Source of the DNA: Acidobacteriota bacterium | Lineage (GTDB): Bacteria; Acidobacteriota; Blastocatellia; Pyrinomonadales; Pyrinomonadaceae | DNA: 64,000 nt | NCBI GenBank assembly: GCA_003385635.1 | Contig: QQUY01000001.1 | Coordinates: 1,527,001-1,591,000 of the forward strand | Direction of reading: 5' to 3' | Shown: one piece after another, positions 46,042 through 53,892 of the stretch | Position numbering within the stretch: the stretch's first letter is position 1 | Layout: each line of letters opens with the position of its first letter | The notes under the pieces: generated by a model | What the model was told of the DNA's origin: nothing | Seen by the model: only the letters and a program-made list of their open reading frames with translations | Database searches by the model: none | Made by a program: the position numbers and the translations under genes

Positions 46042-47240
46042 TGGGAGGCGGCTTCCAGGTATCTTTCCAGGGCTATCTTTCCGACTTCCCTGTCCGTAAA
46101 ATTGGCCATCACGAAGTCGCTGCCCTTTCTGGACACATTCTCCGCAAGTTGCCGATCGTTCTTGATCCGCCTCATAGCATCAGCAAGAGCCTCGGGATCA
46201 CCAGGCTCGATGAGCAAGCCGGTCTCTTCGTCTTTCAGTGTCTCGGGAATCGCATAAACGTTGGTCGATATGCTCGGAATACCGAGCGACATCGCCTCGA
46301 GCAGCGATATAGGCAGGCCCTCGATATAGCTCGCGAGCACAAATCCATCCGCTACCGATAAAAGGCGCATCAGCTCGATGTGCTTGTCACCGATCCGATC
46401 CGAGGTAATAAAAACGAAGTCGTCGCCCAATCCGAAGTCATGGGATCTCTTCAAGTCCCTTTCAGAAGGCGGCGAGTTTGCAATCCATACAAATGCAACC
46501 TCCGGATCCGATTCCCGGACCCTTTTCGCAGCTTCCAGATAGACCCAACGGCCTTTCCGGTCGATGAACTGACCGACGCAAAAGAACAAGAACTTCCCTC
46601 CTGGAAGACCATATCTTTCGCACATCTCCGCTCGGGACGGCCGGGCGCCTAGAACCCCCTCGACTTCCGAAGCGTCAACATTCGTATAAGTGACCGAGAT
46701 GCTTTCGAACAGCCTGTCGCTGTAGAGTCCCCGGAAATAGCTCTTTGAATGCTCATTCGAAGCAAAAACATTGAAATTCTCGAAGTGAGAGATCGCACGA
46801 AGTTTCAGCTTCCAAAGCAGCTTGCGCAGCGGATTGTCCGTCTCCAGGGCATTGTGCATTGTTATGAAGACCTTTGTTCTAAGCGAGAGCCAAACGAGCG
46901 CGAAGAGCGAATACCAGGGTGCGAGCTCCACGTGGACGATGCTGTTCTCAAGGTCATGTTCGTTGAGCTTTCTCAACAGCGCTGCCTCACTCTGGATCTT
47001 CCTCCAGCGAGCCCGCACTCGATCTGTCAGACCTGTGCGCCTTTCAGCGTCATACGAAGGACTGAAAAACTCATACCTCACGCCCTCGTCCCTTATAAAC
47101 TTCAGCAACTGCTCGTTGGAGCCTTCCGGCAAGATGATCAGGATATCGAATTTGTCCCTTACAGTGCGGATAAGGGATAGGAAATATGTCTGCGCGCCTC
47201 CCCACTGGAGGTAGTTCCAAGCGTAGATAACTTGTTGCAT
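46038..47240 (-). CDS. Glycosyltransferase family 4 (GT-B)
   Basis: Protein of 400 residues. WGGAQTYFLSLI is the N-terminal donor/acceptor loop; GQFIDRKGRWVYLEAAKRV and SYIEGLPISLLEAMSLGIPSI (E-x7-E) mark the C-terminal nucleotide-sugar domain; NVYAIPETLKDEETGLLIEPGD is the typical ending. Its start is only 29 bp from the divergent fcl ATG, so promoters for the two directions would have to overlap coding sequence or lie farther away. Confidence 0.92.
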   Translation of the reverse strand: MQQVIYAWNYLQWGGAQTYFLSLIRTVRDKFDILIILPEGSNEQLLKFIRDEGVRYEFFSPSYDAERRTGLTDRVRARWRKIQSEAALLRKLNEHDLENSIVHVELAPWYSLFALVWLSLRTKVFITMHNALETDNPLRKLLWKLKLRAISHFENFNVFASNEHSKSYFRGLYSDRLFESISVTYTNVDASEVEGVLGARPSRAEMCERYGLPGGKFLFFCVGQFIDRKGRWVYLEAAKRVRESDPEVAFVWIANSPPSERDLKRSHDFGLGDDFVFITSDRIGDKHIELMRLLSVADGFVLASYIEGLPISLLEAMSLGIPSISTNVYAIPETLKDEETGLLIEPGDPEALADAMRRIKNDRQLAENVSRKGSDFVMANFTDREVGKIALERYLEAASQ

Positions 47241-47269
47241 AAATTCAAAATATGTATTTTAGGTTCAGT

Positions 47270-48169
47270 ATGGAAAATATCCTAGTGACCGGCGGGACGG
47301 GTCTGGTCGGGTCCCACTTGAAGCGCTTTCTGCCGGACGCTGAATACATATCTTCGAAAGACTTCGACCTTACTTTGGAGTCCGACGTCAGAACGCTCTT
47401 TGAAAGAAAATGGGATCGCGTTATCCACCTGGCAAACAGGGTAGGCGGTATCCTCGAGAATATCGACCATCCGGGTGAGTTTATCGAGGAGAACCTCCTG
47501 ATGAACACCCTCCTGCTAAAGTATGCGCGGATTCAGGGCTCGAGACGGTTCACTGCAGTACTTTCTACCTGTGTGTATCCGGACAAGTTTGAGAGCTATC
47601 CGATGACTGAACAGGCGCTTCATCAGGGGCCGCCTCAGGAAACCAATTTCGCATATGCCATCTCTAAGATAGCTCTTGCCGTCCAGATCGATTCTTACAA
47701 CAAACAGTATTCACTCGATTACAACTATCTCATTCCTTCGAACCTGTACGGCGAACACGACCGGATCGATTTCCAAAGAAGCCACTTTGTCACCGCTTTG
47801 CTGGGCAAGATACTCGAAGCCCGAAAGGATCGCGCTTCAAGCATTCACCTGCTCGGTACAGGGAGTCCCCTCCGCCAGTTCCTATACGCGGACGACCTCT
47901 GCAGGGTAATCAAGATCTGCGTTGAAAGGGACCTTACGGAATCGTTCAATGTCGCGCCAGACGAGAACCTTAGTATCCGCGAGATCGCTGAATTAGCGGT
48001 CGAAGTCTGTGCCGACGGAATGCTTGCTATCGAGTTTGACAACGAATCACCTGATGGTCAGTTCAGAAAGGACGTTTCGAATGAGAAAATGAAGAGATTA
48101 ATCGGTGAATTTGAGTTCACTTCCCTGAGAGAGGGTATCAGTAAGGTCTACAGTCGATACTCAGAATAG
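47270..48169 (+). CDS. fcl: GDP-L-fucose synthase-like NAD-dependent epimerase/reductase
   Basis: About 299 residues from the ATG at 47270 (AGG 6 nt upstream; the ATG at 47252 has no ribosome site). Motifs: ILVTGGTGLVGSHL, VGGILENIDHPGEFIEENLLMNTLLL, STCVYPDKFESYPMTEQ, QETNFAYAISKIAL (Y-x3-K). These match the GDP-4-keto-6-deoxymannose epimerase/reductase (Fcl/WcaG). With gmd 8 nt downstream it forms the GDP-D-mannose to GDP-L-fucose pair. Confidence 0.9.
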   Translation: MENILVTGGTGLVGSHLKRFLPDAEYISSKDFDLTLESDVRTLFERKWDRVIHLANRVGGILENIDHPGEFIEENLLMNTLLLKYARIQGSRRFTAVLSTCVYPDKFESYPMTEQALHQGPPQETNFAYAISKIALAVQIDSYNKQYSLDYNYLIPSNLYGEHDRIDFQRSHFVTALLGKILEARKDRASSIHLLGTGSPLRQFLYADDLCRVIKICVERDLTESFNVAPDENLSIREIAELAVEVCADGMLAIEFDNESPDGQFRKDVSNEKMKRLIGEFEFTSLREGISKVYSRYSE

Positions 48170-48177
48170 CGCTAAGT

Positions 48178-49158
48178 ATGAAAAAGGCATTGATCACGGG
48201 CATAAACGGCCAGGACGGCAGTTACCTTGCAGAACTGCTGCTTGAGAAAGGGTATGTAGTGCACGGCATCCTCAAACGAAATTCGGTCGCCGAAACCCAG
48301 ACGACCAGGATCGAACATATCAGGCGAGACCTGAACCTCGCCTATGGGGATATGACGGACCTTTCGTCTCTGATATACGTCCTGAAGGAGGTTCAGCCTG
48401 AGGAGGTCTACAATCTCGCCGCTCAGTCGCACGTAAAGATCTCGTTCGACCAGCCGATCTATACCGCCCAGGCGACAGGCGTCAGCACGATGAACCTGCT
48501 TGAGGCCATTCGACTGATCAAGCCTGACGTGCGTGTATATCAGGCATCATCTTCAGAAATGTTCGGAAACACCGTGGATGAAGACGGGTACCAGAGGGAA
48601 ACTACCCCGATGAACCCTGTATCTCCATATGGCTGTTCAAAGGTTTTCTCGTACCATCTCGCGCGCAACTACAGGAACGCATATGGCATATTCGTCAGCA
48701 ACGGGATTCTCTTTAATCACGAAAGCCCTCGAAGAGGCTCCAATTTCGTTACAAACAAGGTCTGTAAGGAGGCGGTAAGGATCAAAATCGGGAAGACCGA
48801 TTCACTTGCACTCGGAAACCTGGATGCTTCCAGGGATTGGGGTCACGCACGGGACTATGTTAAGGCAATGTGGATGATCCTGCAGCTGGAACGACCCGAC
48901 GATTACGTTTGTGCAACCGGAGTCTCACATACAGTTAGGGATCTAGTGAACTATGTGTTCGAAAAACTGGATCTCGATCCCGAAAGTCATATTACGATCG
49001 ACGAGCGTTACTTCAGGCCCGAGGAGCTCGATCATCTGAAAGGCGATTCTTCAAAACTCAAAAAGGCGTGCGGCTGGGAACCTAAGATCACGTTTGAGGA
49101 GATGCTGGACGAGATGATCGAACACTGGCTCGATCATTACTCCGAATCCGGCCAGTGA
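48178..49158 (+). CDS. gmd: GDP-mannose 4,6-dehydratase
   Basis: Protein of 326 residues. TGINGQDGSYLAELLLEKGY is the diagnostic N-terminal NADP site; RIEHIRRD, LAAQSHVKISFDQP, SSSEMFGN, PMNPVSPYGCSKVF (Y-x3-K) and NHESPRRGSNFVTNK follow. It is the first enzyme of the GDP-L-fucose or GDP-rhamnose routes; fcl beside it favours fucose. Its last 71 nt overlap the 3' end of the convergent glycosyltransferase gene. Confidence 0.95.
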   Translation: MKKALITGINGQDGSYLAELLLEKGYVVHGILKRNSVAETQTTRIEHIRRDLNLAYGDMTDLSSLIYVLKEVQPEEVYNLAAQSHVKISFDQPIYTAQATGVSTMNLLEAIRLIKPDVRVYQASSSEMFGNTVDEDGYQRETTPMNPVSPYGCSKVFSYHLARNYRNAYGIFVSNGILFNHESPRRGSNFVTNKVCKEAVRIKIGKTDSLALGNLDASRDWGHARDYVKAMWMILQLERPDDYVCATGVSHTVRDLVNYVFEKLDLDPESHITIDERYFRPEELDHLKGDSSKLKKACGWEPKITFEEMLDEMIEHWLDHYSESGQ

Positions 49159-50086
49159 TCACGCGGTCCTTGAATCTCTCCTTGAGAGGCAGTTCTTCGA
49201 CTCCCTCGGCCCAGGACGTTTCGGGATTGTTCCCGAGCAACGTCCTCGCGAGAAAGACGGCAAAAGCCGCCAGACCCGATATTTTTGAAGGTCCTCCATC
49301 CAGACTGCAAAGGAGCCTCCTGCGAAGACTGTGAGGGCCTTTGAGATCTCCGAAAAGCGCATTTAGCAACTTCCGCGGAGGCATCTCCCTCAGCCTGGGC
49401 GGCGGATCGTTCGGCTGGCAGAATACCCTTGCCTTTGGCTCGACAAGCAGCTTCCATCCCATCCTTTTCATTCTCGGAGTGTATTCAGCGTCACCCCAGT
49501 GAGGATGGCGCTTCTCATTCATCAAGCCGCATTCGCGAATGGCATCAGACGGTAGAAGTACGCAATTGCCGACGATGATGTCGGTTTCCCAGGGCTGTTC
49601 GGGAACGCTCCACACCGTCTGATGCCGCCAATGACGGAAGCCTCCGGCCAGTACTGACCATTCAGGTGAAACCTGAAAAAGTCTGTGGGGCTCGTTCCAA
49701 AGCAAGAGAAGCGGTCCAACAACCGACCGCGGATTCGATTCGGCGCACTCGACGAGCCGCACCAGACAGTCGGGTTGGAAAATCGAGTCATCATTGATCG
49801 AGAGAATGTACTCAGGGTCTTCTTCAAGCGCCGCTTCAATCCCGCGGTTCATTCCACCGGTGAACCACAGATTCCCGTCGCCTCGAATAACCTTGACATC
49901 CGGAAACTGCGAGGCTATTGCCTCGGAAGTTCCGTCCGTCGAACCGTCATCGACCACATACACAGAAAGCTGAAGCCCTTCCCTGTCTATCCGGGAAAGG
50001 CTCCTCAGGCACTGCAGTGTGATGTCGCGCCGGTTGTGAACAGGTGTTACAACTGCCACCTTCTTCAACGGCCTAGTATCTGTCAT
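49088..50086 (-). CDS. Glycosyltransferase family 2 (GT-A)
   Basis: Protein of 332 residues. KVAVVTPVHNRRDITLQCLRSL begins the GT-A fold; VVDDGSTDGTSEAI, NLWFTGGMNRGIEAAL and the metal site SINDDSIFQPDC (D-x-D-like) follow; HPHWGDAEYTPRMKRMGWKL is the acceptor region. Similar to rhamnosyl/fucosyl-type transferases by motif GNLWFTGG. The 3' ends of this gene and gmd overlap antiparallel by 71 nt. Confidence 0.92.
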   Translation of the reverse strand: MTDTRPLKKVAVVTPVHNRRDITLQCLRSLSRIDREGLQLSVYVVDDGSTDGTSEAIASQFPDVKVIRGDGNLWFTGGMNRGIEAALEEDPEYILSINDDSIFQPDCLVRLVECAESNPRSVVGPLLLLWNEPHRLFQVSPEWSVLAGGFRHWRHQTVWSVPEQPWETDIIVGNCVLLPSDAIRECGLMNEKRHPHWGDAEYTPRMKRMGWKLLVEPKARVFCQPNDPPPRLREMPPRKLLNALFGDLKGPHSLRRRLLCSLDGGPSKISGLAAFAVFLARTLLGNNPETSWAEGVEELPLKERFKDRVITGRIRSNDRASVRSSRPASPQT

Positions 50087-50112
50087 TCAAGAAATCAGAT
50101 CGGTGAGGGTTC

Positions 50113-52608
50113 TTACGCTTCATCCGCCGCCTCGGGATCGTCGGGATCGTCATCCCTGTGGTAGTAACTCTGGTAATAGTAGTAGTTGTCGTTCGAGCGT
50201 GCATCTACATTGTTAAGCACAACGCCAAAGACCTTCGCTCCGATATCGTGCAGGAATTGCGTCGAGCGCCTTACAACGCTTCGCGAGCTCTTGCCCGAAT
50301 GAACGACCATTATTACTCCGTCAACGAGAGATGCCATCAATACGCCGTCTGTAAACGAAGCAATCGGCGGCGAATCTATGACGAGATGGGTGAAGTTCTT
50401 TTCGAGCGTGACCAACAGCCGCTTCATCTGCTCAGAACCGACCAGCTCCGCCGGATTAGGAGGCAGTGGGCCCGAGGGCATCAGGTAAAGTCCGGAAGCC
50501 TCGTCCTTCTTTACAAGGTTAAGGATCTCCTTTTCAGCAAGATCGCTTGAAAGGACAGTGCTCAAACCCTCTGCATTACCCAGGTTGAAGAACGAATGCA
50601 CCCTCGGCCGTCTCATGTCCGCATCAATCACCAGCACTTTCGCACCAGTCTGCGCGAGACTGATCGCGGTGTTGACAGCAGTAGTGGTCTTCCCTTCCGC
50701 GGGAAGGCTCGATGTGATCAGAAGGGACTTCGGCGCGTGACCTGCTGTCGAAAGCAGGATTGATGTTCGAAGCTGTCTGTAGGCCTCCGCAGTTGAGGAC
50801 CTTGAATCGTTGCTGATCAGAAGCGCATTCCCCGGTTCCGGCTCTTCGCTCTCGTTCACTCCTACCAGAAGCAGACGGCGTTTTGAGGAGGCCTCGACAG
50901 TTGGAATCGCCGCGAGCGCGGGAAGCTGGAGATACGTTTCGGCCTCTTCCGTGGTCTTGATCGAATCGTCTAGATACTCGAGGAACAGCGCCAAACCCGC
51001 ACCGAACAGAAGCGAAAGCATCATTACGACCGCAACGGTGGTCAGCCTTCTGGGGGATACGGGCCGCTCTGGCGGTATGGCGATCTCGGCAACGGAAATG
51101 TTGTTCTCGGTACCCGCGCCCGCCAGGTCATTACCCTTCTGCTGGTTCTCGAGATTTGCGTAGAAGCCTTTCTTTGTCTCGATGTCCTGTTCTAAAAGCT
51201 TGATCGTCACTTCTGACTGGTTCTGGCCCTGTGCCTCATTGTACTGTGCGTTGAAGGCAGACCGCACCTTGTCTTCCCGCTCCTTCGTCTGGAGGTATCG
51301 GGTCTTCAGATTTTCGAGGATAGTCTCGCCGACCGTCTTCCTGTACTGCTGGAGAGCTTTGTCGTTCTTGTCTCGAAAATCCGCTATCTCATTCATCAGG
51401 GTCGCGATCTCGCGGTCGATCTCCTGGATCTCCGGAGCTCTCTCGACATATTCGACCAGCATCTTTTGACGCTTGGCCCTGAGCGCTGTGATCTCTTTCT
51501 GGGTGTCGTTAACAAACCGGCGTATGTCGTTCTCGCGCTCTGTGATGTACCGCGCCATCTGTTCTTCCGCCAGCGCCGAGAGCCTCGAGGGCGAATCGCG
51601 AACGGCATTGAACTGGGCCTCGGCGTTCTTTCGCTGTTCTTCCGCCTCAAGCAGCTGCTCGTTCAAGCCCATCAGCCTTTGGGTTACGATGGTCGTGTTC
51701 TCGTCTGTCTTCAGGATTCCCGCATTCTTCTTGAGATCAACAAGCCTTTCCTCTCCCTGCCGGATCTCGCTTTGAAGTTCGCCGATCCTTTTCTTCAGAA
51801 ACTCGTTCGTTTTCGAGTTCACGCCCGTACGTTTTTCGTCATTAACCCTCGTAAAGACCTCGGCGATCCCGTTAACCACGAAAGCCGCAACGTTCGGATC
51901 CTGATTCCGGTAACTGATCGAGATCAGGCGTGTGTCCTTGACGGTGGCCCTGGATTCCCTGACTGGGTCTACGATCAGGTCGCGCTGTACGGCGTCAACA
52001 AATGGAGCCAGCCGAACAGCCTCGTTCATTTCTTCGACGGTCGCCAGTTCCGTGTTCGAAGCAAGAGGCACTTCCTCCACGACATCTTCTTTCTTGGAAT
52101 CGTCGCTGGCCAGTCCAAGCGCTGTGAGCATTCCCCTGAGAGCTGATCCGGAGCCTTCGGCGCTGTCCTTTCTAAAAGCCTCGTTTGTGTCGAGGTTCAA
52201 CTCTTTGACCACTCGTCGCAGAAGGACCTCGCTGTTTAGCAGTTGGAGCTGGGTATTGAAATAAGCAGGATCGGAGGTCATCACAGGCATCCTGCGGTCG
52301 GGAGTTACAAGGTCCTGGTTGGCTTGTTCTAGATCGACCTGAACGGTGGCGCTGGCCATGTAGACGTTCGGCTTTCGCGCCATATAGATCGCAGTTACCG
52401 TTGTCAGCAGGACAGTAATTCCGAGAACAAGCCAGAGGCGCTTGCGGATGATCCGCCAGTATTCGAACAGCGGGCTGTGCTCACGGAGGTCCTCGTTACG
52501 ATAACGCGCGTAACCGTAGTTCGTTATCGGAGCAACGGCCTCGAACGGCCTCTCGACTTCCGCACTTTCTGTTCGCGGATTCCGGACGATGTCGCGGGAT
52601 TCTCTCAT
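50113..52608 (-). CDS. wzc: Wzc-type chain-length regulator and tyrosine autokinase
   Basis: Protein of 831 residues. Wzz/GumC domain: first membrane helix near residue 60 (LWLVLGITVLLTTVTAIYMA), long periplasmic coiled coil (about 280-500), PERPVSPRR before the second helix. BY-kinase domain: Walker A SLPAEGKTTTA, Walker A' VLVIDADMRRPR, Walker B LVIDSPP. A C-terminal Tyr cluster (DNYYYYQSYYH) is the autophosphorylation site. It sets polymer length with Wza 12 nt upstream. Confidence 0.95.
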   Translation of the reverse strand: MRESRDIVRNPRTESAEVERPFEAVAPITNYGYARYRNEDLREHSPLFEYWRIIRKRLWLVLGITVLLTTVTAIYMARKPNVYMASATVQVDLEQANQDLVTPDRRMPVMTSDPAYFNTQLQLLNSEVLLRRVVKELNLDTNEAFRKDSAEGSGSALRGMLTALGLASDDSKKEDVVEEVPLASNTELATVEEMNEAVRLAPFVDAVQRDLIVDPVRESRATVKDTRLISISYRNQDPNVAAFVVNGIAEVFTRVNDEKRTGVNSKTNEFLKKRIGELQSEIRQGEERLVDLKKNAGILKTDENTTIVTQRLMGLNEQLLEAEEQRKNAEAQFNAVRDSPSRLSALAEEQMARYITERENDIRRFVNDTQKEITALRAKRQKMLVEYVERAPEIQEIDREIATLMNEIADFRDKNDKALQQYRKTVGETILENLKTRYLQTKEREDKVRSAFNAQYNEAQGQNQSEVTIKLLEQDIETKKGFYANLENQQKGNDLAGAGTENNISVAEIAIPPERPVSPRRLTTVAVVMMLSLLFGAGLALFLEYLDDSIKTTEEAETYLQLPALAAIPTVEASSKRRLLLVGVNESEEPEPGNALLISNDSRSSTAEAYRQLRTSILLSTAGHAPKSLLITSSLPAEGKTTTAVNTAISLAQTGAKVLVIDADMRRPRVHSFFNLGNAEGLSTVLSSDLAEKEILNLVKKDEASGLYLMPSGPLPPNPAELVGSEQMKRLLVTLEKNFTHLVIDSPPIASFTDGVLMASLVDGVIMVVHSGKSSRSVVRRSTQFLHDIGAKVFGVVLNNVDARSNDNYYYYQSYYHRDDDPDDPEAADEA

Positions 52609-52620
52609 ATTGATGTCAGG

Positions 52621-53652
52621 CTACAGCGGGAACCGATAGAAGAGGTTTCCAAGTCCGCCAGCAAGCACTTTGAAAATGCCATTCTTCAGGACCTTTCCGC
52701 TGTCAGTTGGCACTTCGATTATGTCATTGCCCCGGATAAGGGGATCTTCTGCTCGCTTCTCAGCGATATCCTTGAGGTCGAAGACAAGCTCAGTTTTCGC
52801 CGTCGTGCCTTCTTGCTGGCGCAAGATCTTGACCTTGCTGGACTTGGCGGTCGAATTGTTGATTCCGCCGGCCTTGGCGATCGCCTGAGTCAGCGTGATC
52901 GGCTCCTTCAAGACGATCTTAGAGGGTTCAATGACGTCCCCAACCACGAAAGCCTCTTCAGCTTCAAGAATAGATACAATGTCGCCCGGCTGCATCCAAG
53001 GATTGACTTCGCCCCCAAGCACATCATTCAACCTAAACGCCAGGAGCTCAACGTCGGATGCTTTCGTGTCATTGTCAGTACAGGCAGACCGGCTCCCGGT
53101 TCTTGCGACCCGAATCCGTTGGCCCGCGATCTCAGTATCCGGCCCTCCAGCCATCGACAATAACTCAAGAAGCCGTATTCTCCTGTCAAGAAAGAACGGC
53201 CCTGGCTTGTGTACGGCTCCGATGACAGCAAAAGGCTGAGACCGTTGTTCGATCGCCCTAACATTTACGAAGGGATTTCTGAGGAGGCTTCCTTTGTATA
53301 GTTCAGTGATAAGGTAGGCCAGTTCTCTCTCAGTCTTGCATACCGCAACGATAGGCTGGTCGATCCTGGGTAGGACGATCGTACCGTCCTGTGCTACCGA
53401 AGTTGTTTGAGAAAGTTCAGAATGGCGAAAGACGGTTACCTGGATCACATCCTGAAAACCTATCCGGTATCTGTCCAGGTTTCGGGTCACGGCCATTTCA
53501 TCGCCGATCGCCGCAGTTGACGTTGAGTTAACAGGTGTCGGCTGATCCGTCGGTTTGTTCTCTACTGTCTCCTGAGCCGAAATGGACGGCACGAACATCA
53601 GGGCAAACAAAAATACTCCCGCAATGGCCGCTGCTTTCTTTCTGATCATCAT
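52621..53652 (-). CDS. wza: Wza-type polysaccharide export protein
   Basis: Protein of 343 residues with a Sec signal (KKAAAIAGVFLFALMFVPSISA) and no lipobox. The poly-export domain has YRIGFQDVIQVTVFRHSELSQTTSVAQDGTIVLPRI; two SLBB domains follow (FAVIGAVHKPGPFFLDRRIRLLELLSMAGG and FVVGDVIEPSKIVLKEPITLTQAIAKAGG). It forms the outer-membrane/periplasmic export channel. AGGAG stands 5 nt before the first ATG. First gene of the leftward glycan operon. Confidence 0.94.
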   Translation of the reverse strand: MMIRKKAAAIAGVFLFALMFVPSISAQETVENKPTDQPTPVNSTSTAAIGDEMAVTRNLDRYRIGFQDVIQVTVFRHSELSQTTSVAQDGTIVLPRIDQPIVAVCKTERELAYLITELYKGSLLRNPFVNVRAIEQRSQPFAVIGAVHKPGPFFLDRRIRLLELLSMAGGPDTEIAGQRIRVARTGSRSACTDNDTKASDVELLAFRLNDVLGGEVNPWMQPGDIVSILEAEEAFVVGDVIEPSKIVLKEPITLTQAIAKAGGINNSTAKSSKVKILRQQEGTTAKTELVFDLKDIAEKRAEDPLIRGNDIIEVPTDSGKVLKNGIFKVLAGGLGNLFYRFPL

Positions 53653-53712
53653 CGGTCTCCTGGTAGCTGAACTTGTGAGCTGAATTTCGTCCTCAGATTC
53701 ACCACTAAACCG

Positions 53713-53726
53713 AAACGTTTGCGTTT
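53713..53726. promoter_or_regulatory. Small palindrome upstream of wza
   Basis: AAACG-TTTG-CGTTT, about 65 bp upstream of the wza start in the 240-bp gap to mutS. A possible operator for the glycan operon. I found no convincing -35/-10 pair for either gene in this gap. Confidence 0.3.
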
Positions 53727-53892
53727 AATTCTGAATCGCGGAATGGTTGCCGGGAAGAGCAATCTTCAAAGGTTCAAGCTTATCAGATTTAAGCGGCATA
53801 TAAAACCATCAGTTTGATAGTTGAAAGCAATCAATGTAAATTTCTGATTAACTAGAATAACGCGGTCCAGAAGCTCTTCGCACCTTACCGAG

